A DNA stretch of 33,286 bases from UBA2365 sp964594045 (GTDB lineage: Bacteria; Bacteroidota; Bacteroidia; Chitinophagales; Saprospiraceae): NCBI GenBank assembly GCA_964594045.1, contig CAZQKR010000044.1, positions 1 to 33,286 on the forward strand, given 5' to 3'. This document shows positions 17,399 through 25,458 of the stretch, piece after piece. A program made the position numbers and the translations under genes. The notes under the pieces were generated by a model, which made no database searches, was not told the DNA's origin, and saw nothing but the letters and a program-made list of their open reading frames with translations. Every line of letters starts with the position of its first letter. Position 1 is the stretch's first letter.

Positions 17399-17749
17399 TT
17401 TGGAAATTGTTTGCTTAATAAATGTTTGGAAACCCGGATAAAAATCCTGTTATTCTTAATTAAAATAAAAAAATAAAGATATTATCAAAATTAAATATTA
17501 ATTTTACAATATATTTCAAAATAAAAATATTGTTGATGTGATTTACTCAAATTAAGAAGTTAATTTTATACAGCGAAGATAATTATAAATTGTATATAAT
17601 GCTTTTTTTTGGATGTTCTTTACATAAGTTTTTAATTAACAGGGTGATTTGAATTTCAGATATATAATGTTGTTTCATACAGACTTAATTTTTTGGACAT
17701 TTGCTGATGTCGGGGTTATTTCATATTTTTGCAAATACAAAAGTGGTGC
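17399..17749. other. AT-rich divergent intergenic region
   Basis: Separates the acyl-CoA ligase (minus) from the glycosyltransferase (plus). It is strongly AT-rich from 17455 to 17650, with many A and T runs. The only clear element is the glycosyltransferase promoter at its right end. No RNA gene or small ORF stands out. Confidence 0.5.
17700..17731 (+). promoter_or_regulatory. Bacteroidota-type promoter of the glycosyltransferase gene
   Basis: TTTG (17700-17703), a 20-bp spacer and TATTTTTG (17724-17731) match the consensus. The -7 box overlaps an in-frame TTG at 17729, which argues that translation begins at the ATG at 17750 instead. Confidence 0.65.
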
Positions 17750-18691
17750 ATGCAGATTTCCATAATCATACCTTTATACAATGAAGCAGAATCATTGCCT
17801 GAGTTGATCCTTTGGATTGACAATGTAATGAAGAGGAACTCATTCAGCTATGAGGTCATATTGGTGGATGATGGCAGTACTGACGGTTCGTGGGAAGTGA
17901 TCCGGCAGCTCCGGCAGAATTATCCTGCGATCAAAGCCATCCGTTTTAAAAGGAATTACGGGAAATCTGCTGCTCTGAATGAAGGATTCATTGCAGCATC
18001 AGGGAAAGTTGTGATCACAATGGATGCTGATCTTCAGGACAGTCCGGATGAAATCCCCGGATTGTACCGGATGATCGTGGATGATGGATTTGATCTGGTT
18101 TCTGGCTGGAAGAAGAAAAGATATGACCCGCTTTCCAAGACCATTCCAACCAAATTGTACAACGCAGTTACAAGGCAGATCTCCGGGATCAGATTGCACG
18201 ATTTCAATTGTGGCTTAAAGGCTTATGACATCCGGGTGGTCAAAAGCATCGAAGTGATCGGAGAAATGCACAGGTACATTCCCGTGATGGCCAAATGGGC
18301 AGGGTTCAGGAAAATCGGAGAAAAGGTGGTGCAGCACCGTGAAAGAAAATACGGTGTAACCAAATTTGGCCTCGGTCGTTTCATCAATGGTCCCCTGGAT
18401 CTTCTTTCCATAATTTTTGTATCCAGATTCAGCAAAAAACCAATGCACTTTTTCGGGTTGATCGGAACACTGTTTGTTTTTCTTGGCTTCGTGATACTAT
18501 TCATTTTGAGTATTCAAAAATTGTTTTTTGACGTCAGCGGAATAGCATCAAGGCCTTTGTTTTATTTCGGGATACTGACGTTTATTGTCGGTACACAGTT
18601 TTTTACCACAGGATTTTTAGCAGAATTAACGCTGCGGCAGGCACCCACGAGAAATCAATACCTGGTGGATGAAAAAATTGGAATTGAGTGA
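17750..18691 (+). CDS. Family 2 glycosyltransferase, polyprenyl-phosphate sugar synthase type
   Basis: A membrane-anchored GT-A fold enzyme of 313 residues, of the DPM1/GtrB type that moves a sugar from a nucleotide donor to a polyprenyl phosphate on the cytoplasmic side. The N-terminal SIIIPLYNEAESLPEL is typical of GT2. VDDGSTD (39-45) binds the nucleotide, and DADLQD (92-97) provides the DXD metal site. The family segment HRYIPVMAKWAGF (174-186) and the later RKYGVTKF stretch are present. Two membrane helices follow (about 234-256 and 269-292), as in GtrB-like proteins. The sugar is unknown; roles in glycolipid, surface polysaccharide or lipid A modification are possible. A PspC-like gene follows after 47 bp on the same strand and may be co-transcribed. 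Confidence 0.93.
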   Translation: MQISIIIPLYNEAESLPELILWIDNVMKRNSFSYEVILVDDGSTDGSWEVIRQLRQNYPAIKAIRFKRNYGKSAALNEGFIAASGKVVITMDADLQDSPDEIPGLYRMIVDDGFDLVSGWKKKRYDPLSKTIPTKLYNAVTRQISGIRLHDFNCGLKAYDIRVVKSIEVIGEMHRYIPVMAKWAGFRKIGEKVVQHRERKYGVTKFGLGRFINGPLDLLSIIFVSRFSKKPMHFFGLIGTLFVFLGFVILFILSIQKLFFDVSGIASRPLFYFGILTFIVGTQFFTTGFLAELTLRQAPTRNQYLVDEKIGIE

Positions 18692-18738
18692 ACAATGCTG
18701 AACTAATCGGTACTATACTTGTTATATAAAGTAAATTC

Positions 18739-18966
18739 ATGAAAACCATGGAATTAAACTTCAAATCTTTCGTCGAACGGACTTTTTTTGGTGTTTTTGC
18801 CTACATTGGTGAAAAATTTGCCTTACCTGTGGGCAAACTCAGACTGTATTTTATATATGTGAGTTTCCTGACCCTTGGTTCGCCGCTGATTTTCTACATT
18901 ATAGCTGCTTTCTGGCTCAACCTGAAAAGATTCACCAGGAAATCATATATCAGGATATTCGATTGA
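18739..18966 (+). CDS. PspC-domain small membrane protein
   Basis: A 75-residue protein with a PspC-like domain: FFGVFAYIGEKFALPVGKLRLYFIYVSF (split here as FFGVFAYIGEKF and VGKLRLYFIY) followed by a hydrophobic helix (SPLIFYIIAAFWLNL) and a basic tail. The order matches the short stand-alone PspC proteins of Bacteroidota. In proteobacteria PspC is an inner-membrane partner in the phage-shock envelope stress response; whether the short Bacteroidota form does the same is not established. It lies 47 bp behind the glycosyltransferase gene. A weak -7-like TATACTTG at 18714-18721 could give it its own transcript. Confidence 0.75.
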   Translation: MKTMELNFKSFVERTFFGVFAYIGEKFALPVGKLRLYFIYVSFLTLGSPLIFYIIAAFWLNLKRFTRKSYIRIFD

Positions 18967-18987
18967 TCGCCCCGTAAAATTCTGAAA

Positions 18988-19689
18988 TCACCTTCTCTGA
19001 TTATAAAAAGACGCTTTCAGTGTTAATTGCCAGATAGAACTTCCGGTACGGTCAAATACATCCGTTTCCCCAAGTTGTGCACCCAAACCATCCCAATTTT
19101 CGGGATATCCATAATGATAGCTCAACATGGGTGAAAGCGTCAGAAGATCATTGAACGCAAAATTCAGGCCTGCCCCGATACCTGCATGAAATGAAAAATC
19201 ATTTGAAACTGATTCATGGATTTCACTGCTGAATCTCAATTGTTTCAGCGAAACTGCCGGGATAAATTCGAGGTAAAACGATTTTTGAAAGAAATCGTGC
19301 TGCCTGCCGAAAGTAGGGCAATTGCAATCTCCCCAAAGATCAAATGGAAAAACCTGAACAGGAAAATTCAGGTAGGCCTGGATGATTTGGTGATCATATT
19401 TTACGCCTGACAGTTCATGAAATAAACTGTTCTGACCATAAAAAGCCTGAATTCCGGGGCGGTAGCCCAGTCTGAACTCATTCGGAAAAATTCTGTAGGC
19501 AAAACCTGCACCGGCTTTCCAGTTGAATATCCCTTGAGATGAAACACCAGGTTGTTCAATCAGTTGATCCCAACCGGAATAGGATGGCCGCTGAAATTCC
19601 AGACTGAGGTCATACTGGGCTGACAGATGCAGTACTTTCAGCATGAATAACATAAAAAAGCAACATATAGGAATTTTTCGCATGGTCAT
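18988..19689 (-). CDS. Putative outer-membrane barrel protein, unknown function
   Basis: A 233-residue protein with a signal peptide (MTMRKIPICCFF through HLSAQ). The mature part alternates polar and aromatic residues in strands with glycine-rich turns (FNWKAGAGFAYRIFP, FSFHAGIGAGLNFAF) and ends in LTLKASFYNQRR. This fits a small eight- to ten-strand barrel of the porin-like type common in Bacteroidota. Two cysteines in WGDCNCPTF suggest an external loop disulphide. I use the ATG at 19687-19689; the ATG at 19681-19683 is equally good, and an upstream TTG at 19710 is unlikely. It converges with the PspC gene across only 21 bp, with no clear terminator between them. Function unknown. Confidence 0.75.
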   Translation of the reverse strand: MTMRKIPICCFFMLFMLKVLHLSAQYDLSLEFQRPSYSGWDQLIEQPGVSSQGIFNWKAGAGFAYRIFPNEFRLGYRPGIQAFYGQNSLFHELSGVKYDHQIIQAYLNFPVQVFPFDLWGDCNCPTFGRQHDFFQKSFYLEFIPAVSLKQLRFSSEIHESVSNDFSFHAGIGAGLNFAFNDLLTLSPMLSYHYGYPENWDGLGAQLGETDVFDRTGSSIWQLTLKASFYNQRR

Positions 19690-20305
19690 TTTTTTTACTA
19701 AAATATACAAATTTCATTTTGAATGATTGTACTTACCCGGAATAACTGCCAGAATTTTGAACCAATAATACGGATAATTAACTAATGAAATAATTTAATA
19801 TATAAAATACTATTAATTAATTAAAAATATATTAATAATTATATTAATTTATATGTTGAAACAAATAATCCAAAAGCAATGATTAAACCGTTTTTGAGGT
19901 GAAACTGTTCAACACCTTCCGCTGACCGGCTTTTAGGATTTCTTTTAATTTAAAATAATTGAGGGATTTCGTCGTCTGCATTGAATACAGGCGCTTTCAA
20001 CGTTTTGGTGTTACAGACAGACAGGCGCCGATACGATCTCCATGTAAACACAGATGAATGTCTGTCATTCGCAACTAATTGATTTATCCCGGACACCCTA
20101 TACTTTTCTTAAAATTTTACCTCCTGACAGTTTTTTTCTGGCAAAAAAATGATATGCCTGAACCTTATGTTTTGTTGACTTGTTCCTCAAATCAGATTGG
20201 TTTATCTTGCACAGGGTCAAAAAATGAATTTATTTTGCCCGCATAAAAAACTTTTCGGAAAATGGCTATTCATGATCTTTGCAGGTCAAGCTAAAATTTG
20301 AATTA
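19690..20305. other. 616-bp intergenic region upstream of rimO
   Basis: Begins with an AT-rich island (about 19770-19860), followed by sequence of ordinary composition. No ORF, tRNA or known riboswitch was recognised. A weak promoter candidate for rimO is GATCTTTG at 20274-20281, one base off the -7 consensus, which would give a leader of about 18 nt to the GTG start. Confidence 0.5.
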
Positions 20306-21622
20306 GTGAAAACAAAAAAAATAACTCAGGACAAAGTCAATGTGATCACACTCGGATGCTCTAAAAACCAGGTGGATTCTGAAAATCTCATTGCCCAGTT
20401 GGAAAACGGAAAATATGATGTGATCCACGACAGTGAGGAACAGGCTAATATCGTAGTGATCAATACATGCGGTTTTATCGGTGATGCCAAAGAGGAATCC
20501 ATCAATACCATCCTGAGTTATGCCGACGCCAAAACATCGGGTGAGTTGGAAAAGCTTTATGTAACAGGATGTCTTTCAGAAAGATATCGTGAAGAACTGG
20601 AAAAAGAGATACCGGAAGTGGATGCCTGGTTCGGTACCCTGGAGTTGCCTGCTTTGCTCCAAAAATTCAAGGTTGACTATAAACATGAATTACTGGGTCA
20701 CCGAAAACCGGTCAATCCCGGTCATTTTGCCTATCTCAAGATAGCGGAAGGTTGTACCCGGACCTGTGCGTTTTGTGCTATTCCACTGATGCGAGGAAAG
20801 CATATTTCCAGAGAGATGCAGGATATCGTTGACGAAGCGACCTTTCTGGCTCAGAGTGGGGTAAAGGAATTGATACTGATCTCACAGGAGCTCACTTTTT
20901 ACGGGCTTGATCTGTATAAGGAAAGGCGATTGCCGGAATTGCTGGATGCGCTGGCCGCTGTAGAAGGCATTGAATGGATCCGATTGCATTACACCTACCC
21001 GGGAAAATTCCCCCTGGAACTCATAGATGTTATGGCTAAGCATCCAAAGATCTGCAAATATCTGGATATTCCGCTGCAGCACGGAAACGATCAGGTACTG
21101 GAAAGAATGAACAGAAATACCACTGTGGATGATGCCAGACAGGTCATCAGTTATGCCCGAAATAAAATTCCGGAGATCGCTATAAGGACAACTTTTATCG
21201 TTGGGTTCCCCGGAGAGACTGAGGCTGAATTCCGGGATTTACTGTCTTTTGTCGAAGAAATGGAATTTGACAGGGTAGGGGTTTTTCAGTATTCCCATGA
21301 GGAAGACACTCGTGCCTACCTGATGAAAGATGATGTTCCTTCCGAAATAAAGGCAGAAAGGGCATCAAGGCTGATGGAGATCCAACAGGAGATCTCCTAC
21401 CGGAAAAATGCTTCGAAAGTGGGACAGAACTTTAAAGTTTTATTCGACCGGAAAGAAGGGAATTATTTTATCGGCAGGACAGAATTTGACAGTCCTGAAG
21501 TAGATAATGAAGTCCTCATCCCTGCGGATTCAAATTTTGTCAGGGTAGGTGATTTTGCCCGTGTTTTGATCACCGACGCAGAGGAATTTGACTTGTTCGG
21601 AGAACTCTATCTATCCAGATAA
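20306..21622 (+). CDS. rimO: Ribosomal protein S12 methylthiotransferase RimO
   Basis: A radical SAM enzyme that adds a methylthio group to a conserved aspartate of ribosomal protein S12. It is complete: the N-terminal methylthiotransferase domain has cluster cysteines C18 (VITLGCSKN), C55 (INTCGFIGDAKEES) and C89 (VTGCLSER). The radical SAM motif EGCTRTCAFCAIPLMRG has C150, C154 and C157. A C-terminal TRAM-like domain ends DLFGELYLSR. I choose the GTG at 20306 (438 residues) because the resulting start, MKTKKITQDKVNVITLGC, matches Bacteroidota RimO proteins; a frame extension to a TTG at 20279 adds an atypical leader. The conserved S12-specific family features (KLYVTGCLSERY, PLMRGKHISR) favour RimO over MiaB. 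EttA follows after 80 bp. Confidence 0.95.
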   Translation: MKTKKITQDKVNVITLGCSKNQVDSENLIAQLENGKYDVIHDSEEQANIVVINTCGFIGDAKEESINTILSYADAKTSGELEKLYVTGCLSERYREELEKEIPEVDAWFGTLELPALLQKFKVDYKHELLGHRKPVNPGHFAYLKIAEGCTRTCAFCAIPLMRGKHISREMQDIVDEATFLAQSGVKELILISQELTFYGLDLYKERRLPELLDALAAVEGIEWIRLHYTYPGKFPLELIDVMAKHPKICKYLDIPLQHGNDQVLERMNRNTTVDDARQVISYARNKIPEIAIRTTFIVGFPGETEAEFRDLLSFVEEMEFDRVGVFQYSHEEDTRAYLMKDDVPSEIKAERASRLMEIQQEISYRKNASKVGQNFKVLFDRKEGNYFIGRTEFDSPEVDNEVLIPADSNFVRVGDFARVLITDAEEFDLFGELYLSR

Positions 21623-21676
21623 GAAAAAAAATCAAGCTGAATGAATTTGTGGTATTCAACATACCTGCTTGTTCAT

Positions 21677-21684
21677 TATCTTTG
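21677..21684 (+). promoter_or_regulatory. Probable -7 element of ettA (TATCTTTG)
   Basis: An exact TANNTTTG match 19 bp before the ATG at 21703, the short-leader geometry seen at other genes here. A TTTG at 21646-21649 is too far away (27-bp spacer). The element lies inside the upstream in-frame extension that begins at a TTG at 21649, and so supports the later start. Confidence 0.4.
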
Positions 21685-21702
21685 CGCCAAAATTTGAATA
21701 TT

Positions 21703-23373
21703 ATGTCAGATAATAAAATTATTTTCTCTATGGAGGGGGTCTCCAAAATTTACCCTCCGCAAAAAACTGTGCTCAAAAATATATGGCTTTCCTTTTTTTA
21801 TGGGGCAAAAATCGGTGTTCTTGGCTTGAACGGCTCCGGAAAGTCATCACTTTTGAAGATCATAGCAGGTCTTGACACCAATTTTGACGGTAAAGTTACT
21901 TTTGATAAAGAATATAAAATTGGTCTACTGGAACAGGAACCTCAACTGGACAATTCCAAAACGGTCAGAGAGATCGTGGAAGAGGGTGTTCAGCACATAG
22001 TTGACATCGTGAAAGCCTATGAGGACATCAACCTCAGGCTCGCAGAACCCATGGATGACGAAGAAATGATGAAAACTATTGAGCTTCAGGGTACTTTACT
22101 TGAACAGATGGATCATTACGATGCCTGGAACCTGGATCATAAACTGGAAACTGCCATGGAATCCCTGCGTTGTCCTTTGGGTGAAACACCCATCAGCATT
22201 TGTTCGGGTGGTGAGCGCCGCAGAGTTGCTCTTTGCCGTTTATTGCTCAGCCAGCCTGACATACTTTTGCTCGATGAACCAACCAACCACCTGGATGCAG
22301 AGAGCGTTGACTGGCTGGAACAGTATCTTAAAAAATTTCCCGGAACAGTCATAGCGGTTACTCACGACCGTTATTTTCTGGATAATGTTGCCGGATGGAT
22401 ACTTGAATTGGACAGAGGTGAGGGCATACCTTGGAAGGGCAACTACAGTTCCTGGCTGGAGCAGAAGTCCAACCGTCTGGCTATGGAAGAAAAGACAGAA
22501 TCCAAAAGAAGGAAGACCCTTGAAAGGGAACTGGAATGGGTCAGGATGGCCCCGAAAGCACGTCAGGCAAAAGGCAAAGCCCGTTTGAACGCCTATGACA
22601 AACTCCAGAATGAAGAAGCAAAGGAGAAAGAGAATAAACTGGAATTATTCATCCCGCCGGGAGAAAGGCTTGGAGACAAAGTCATCGAAGTCAACGGTAT
22701 TTCAAAATCTTATGGAGACCGCATACTCATAGACAATTTTACCGCTTCGATCCCCAAAAATGCCATTGTGGGCATCATTGGTCCAAATGGCGTCGGAAAA
22801 TCCACATTTTTCCGGATGATTCTGGGACAGGAGAAACCGGACAGCGGAGATATCGTCGTCGGAGAAACAGTTAAAATGAGTTACGTGGATCAGTCTCATG
22901 AAGACCTTAAACAGGACCTCAGCATCATGGAAGCCGTTGGAAAAGGCCTGGAACTGATCTATGTGGGCAAAACCCAGGTCAATGTCAGGGCCTACCTGAG
23001 TAAATTCAATTTTACAGGTGCTGATCAGCAGAAAAAGATCGGCGTGCTATCCGGTGGTGAGCGCAACCGTGTTCATCTGGCGATGACATTAAAGGATGGT
23101 GGGAATGTACTGCTGCTGGACGAACCTACCAATGACATCGATGTAAATACCCTGAGAGCACTCGAGGAAGCCATAGATAATTTTGCCGGATGTGTCCTGG
23201 TCATTTCCCACGACAGGTGGTTTATCGACAGGCTGGCTACCCATATCATTGCATTCGAGGATGATTCACAGGTAGTATTTTTTGAGGGCAATTTCTCAGA
23301 TTACGAAAAAGCAAAAATCGAGCGAGTTGGGAACATCACTCCGAAAAGACCCAGATTCAAGAGTCTTTTATAA
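21703..23373 (+). CDS. ettA: ABC-F translational throttle EttA
   Basis: A soluble ABC-F ATPase that binds the ribosomal E site and gates elongation according to energy state. It has 556 residues, close to E. coli EttA. The first ABC domain has Walker A GLNGSGKS (41-48), SGGER (168-172) and the Walker B segment LLLDEPTNHLD (188-198) with catalytic E192. The linker (about 240-310), with PWKGNYSSWLEQK and the basic RMAPKARQAKGKARLNAYDK, is the P-site tRNA interaction motif region. The second domain has GPNGVGKS (360-367), LSGGER and LLLDEPTNDID (470-480) with E474. The N-terminal ABC half carries the EttA-type arm insertion. The ATG at 21703 gives MSDNKIIFSM and the normal length. It lies directly behind rimO and ends in a strong terminator. 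Confidence 0.95.
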   Translation: MSDNKIIFSMEGVSKIYPPQKTVLKNIWLSFFYGAKIGVLGLNGSGKSSLLKIIAGLDTNFDGKVTFDKEYKIGLLEQEPQLDNSKTVREIVEEGVQHIVDIVKAYEDINLRLAEPMDDEEMMKTIELQGTLLEQMDHYDAWNLDHKLETAMESLRCPLGETPISICSGGERRRVALCRLLLSQPDILLLDEPTNHLDAESVDWLEQYLKKFPGTVIAVTHDRYFLDNVAGWILELDRGEGIPWKGNYSSWLEQKSNRLAMEEKTESKRRKTLERELEWVRMAPKARQAKGKARLNAYDKLQNEEAKEKENKLELFIPPGERLGDKVIEVNGISKSYGDRILIDNFTASIPKNAIVGIIGPNGVGKSTFFRMILGQEKPDSGDIVVGETVKMSYVDQSHEDLKQDLSIMEAVGKGLELIYVGKTQVNVRAYLSKFNFTGADQQKKIGVLSGGERNRVHLAMTLKDGGNVLLLDEPTNDIDVNTLRALEEAIDNFAGCVLVISHDRWFIDRLATHIIAFEDDSQVVFFEGNFSDYEKAKIERVGNITPKRPRFKSLL

Positions 23374-23374
23374 A

Positions 23375-23406
23375 TAAAAAAACCGGGTTTTTACCCGGTT
23401 TTTTTA
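23375..23406. terminator. Bidirectional terminator between ettA and the repeat protein gene
   Basis: AACCGGGT (23381-23388) and ACCCGGTT (23393-23400) form a perfect 8-bp stem with a TTTT loop, flanked by A6 on the left and T7 on the right. It ends ettA (plus) and the secreted repeat protein gene (minus). Confidence 0.9.
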
Positions 23407-23421
23407 TTTATCAATCCATGA

Positions 23422-25164
23422 TCAGTTTGCAAAAACATATTTGAATGTCCTGTATTTTCCCTGATCCAAAACCTGTATATAATAAACACCAGATTGAATT
23501 TTGCCGGGATGCAAATGGTAATTCTGCCCGTCTGCTTCAACCAACGTGAGCGGAATAGTTTGCCCGATTACATTATAAATCCTGAACTGTGGGTCAATAA
23601 GCTCGCTGTTTTGATCTACTATGGTGAGTATGTTTTTACCAAAATTGTAATGCAGATACACTTGATCCATTGAATGACCTGCAACCGATGTCTCGCAAGG
23701 TACTACACCGAGTTCCAATACCGTTTGACAATCAGGGTATTCTACATCCCGGATGCCAAATTCAAGGGGAATATTTTCACGGCAATCGAAAGGCCCGACT
23801 AGTACAGGGAGATTTTCATAAAAGAAAACTCCATAGTTTTTACCATTACCCCTGATATTAAATCCTTCACTGCCCGTATGATTATGGTCGAAATCCAACT
23901 GTACATAAAAAACAACATCGTTGGTAAATATGACGGAGTATTCAACTTCTCCAAGTTCGCAAAACTCCCCGAAACAATCCAGATTTTCAAAGGTATAGGT
24001 GCTGCAACAATCAGGCTGGTCATTGATGCAAACTTTCAGCACATTCTCACCATTCGGATAAAACTGAAGTTCTTCTATGAACAAAGGAAGGGAACTCAAA
24101 GGATAAAATCCGACGTGGTAATCATTTAAATAGAGATCAAAATGATCGCTTCCCGGATTGGAATATTCGAAATTCAGAAAAAATTCAATGGTCTCCACTG
24201 AAGTACAATTCATTTCAGTGATCACCAATTCTCCCACTGAACATTGCTCCTCAGAACAGCAAACTGGCTGCAGAGCAGTATGATTCCTGCATTCAGGGTT
24301 TTCCAGATCGATCACTGCAAACTCCCAGATCGTTTCACAATCTCCGGGGAGAAAACCCAAATCAACCGTCTGGATGAACATGCCATTTTCTGCAGTTTCT
24401 TCATTGGAATATGTGAAATTCCCATAGTTGGTGCCATTTCCCTGAATCTTAAAACCTTCACCGCCAGTATTTCTGTGCAAAAACTGAATTGATATTGGAA
24501 AATAATCTTCCTGATTGCATTCCCCTGCAATGGCATTGACTTCATGTATCAGGCAAGACTCGCAAAAATCGTCGGTCAATTCGAACGATTCAAAGCAAAA
24601 GAAATCAGGACTCGCGATCAGGACTTCTTTGGGCAGCTGCTCTCTGGCAACTGGGCCAAGTAAAACCGGCAATTCATTGGTATTATACATGCCCAGGTAA
24701 TTCCCGACACTGCCAACATGAAAACTATCCTGAACATTGATGTAGTCAAAATCAAGTTCAAACCATATGCTGTCTTCCGTACAGTTGACTGTTGTATATT
24801 CAATATTAAAATAAGAACATGGGCAGGGATTGGTCATTACTTTGGAGGCGCAACATTCATCCGTGCCTGTTGCACAAACGGTCAAAGTATCCGTTCCTGA
24901 AGGATGTCCCAGAAAATTTTCAATGGTCAAAGGTCTTTCATTCAGATGATGAGTACTCAGATAGGCGCCGTTCACAAATACATCAAAATTCTCACCCGAA
25001 TAACCCGAGATGAAGAAATTCAGGGTGAATGAATAATGGTCGTTGTCAACGCAGTTCCCGGTTTCCACCTGAAGATTTGAAATGACACATTGTGCATTAA
25101 GTCTGGAAGAACCTGAAAACAACAGGATCCCGGATGAAATGAAAAGGAATAATAAATAGCGCAT
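23422..25164 (-). CDS. Secreted Cys-rich repeat protein with T9SS sorting domain
   Basis: A 580-residue exported protein. The signal peptide ends SSRLNAQC. The mature part contains five repeats of about 85-100 residues, each opening with a cysteine-containing element (C-x-x-x-E-V or similar) and holding the pattern GxxxF-x-V/I-x-GNGxNYGxFxY or FDVFVNG/FDLYLND. They close with a cysteine pair (DECC, PDCC, VCCSEE). Repeats 3 and 5 share GNGTNYG/GNGKNYG, and repeats 1 and 4 share the FDVFVNG-like form, so two variants seem to alternate. The last 75 residues are a T9SS type A sorting domain (DPQFRIYNVIGQTIP, GVYYIQVLDQGKYRTFKYVF). The ATG at 25162-25164 is preferred over an upstream TTG. No enzymatic motif is visible; surface matrix or adhesion is a guess. 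Confidence 0.85.
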   Translation of the reverse strand: MRYLLFLFISSGILLFSGSSRLNAQCVISNLQVETGNCVDNDHYSFTLNFFISGYSGENFDVFVNGAYLSTHHLNERPLTIENFLGHPSGTDTLTVCATGTDECCASKVMTNPCPCSYFNIEYTTVNCTEDSIWFELDFDYINVQDSFHVGSVGNYLGMYNTNELPVLLGPVAREQLPKEVLIASPDFFCFESFELTDDFCESCLIHEVNAIAGECNQEDYFPISIQFLHRNTGGEGFKIQGNGTNYGNFTYSNEETAENGMFIQTVDLGFLPGDCETIWEFAVIDLENPECRNHTALQPVCCSEEQCSVGELVITEMNCTSVETIEFFLNFEYSNPGSDHFDLYLNDYHVGFYPLSSLPLFIEELQFYPNGENVLKVCINDQPDCCSTYTFENLDCFGEFCELGEVEYSVIFTNDVVFYVQLDFDHNHTGSEGFNIRGNGKNYGVFFYENLPVLVGPFDCRENIPLEFGIRDVEYPDCQTVLELGVVPCETSVAGHSMDQVYLHYNFGKNILTIVDQNSELIDPQFRIYNVIGQTIPLTLVEADGQNYHLHPGKIQSGVYYIQVLDQGKYRTFKYVFAN

Positions 25165-25458
25165 GTGCAATTAAGTTTTTTTTGTTAAATTAAGTATAAA
25201 AAAATTCGGATTCAAATGAAAAAGATCTTTTCGACATTCCACGAAAAAATCAGGACAATTGATTTCGTTCCCTATTTGGATTTTTGTTAAAATGTATATC
25301 GGACCAAAAAAGTATTTTGTTGTATATTTGAAATATGATTGATGTAAATATCATTTGATCAGTCAAAAAATCAGATGATACTGAAAAATAAATCAATTAT
25401 TAAACGTATTCTGAAGCAGTTTTTATTTTTTCAACATCGTTATTTCAAAATTCATGCA

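Noticed and set aside
19690..20305. Riboswitch or leader RNA upstream of rimO
   Set aside because: I looked for known aptamer cores and terminator/antiterminator pairs and saw none; a covariance-model search would be needed to exclude it.
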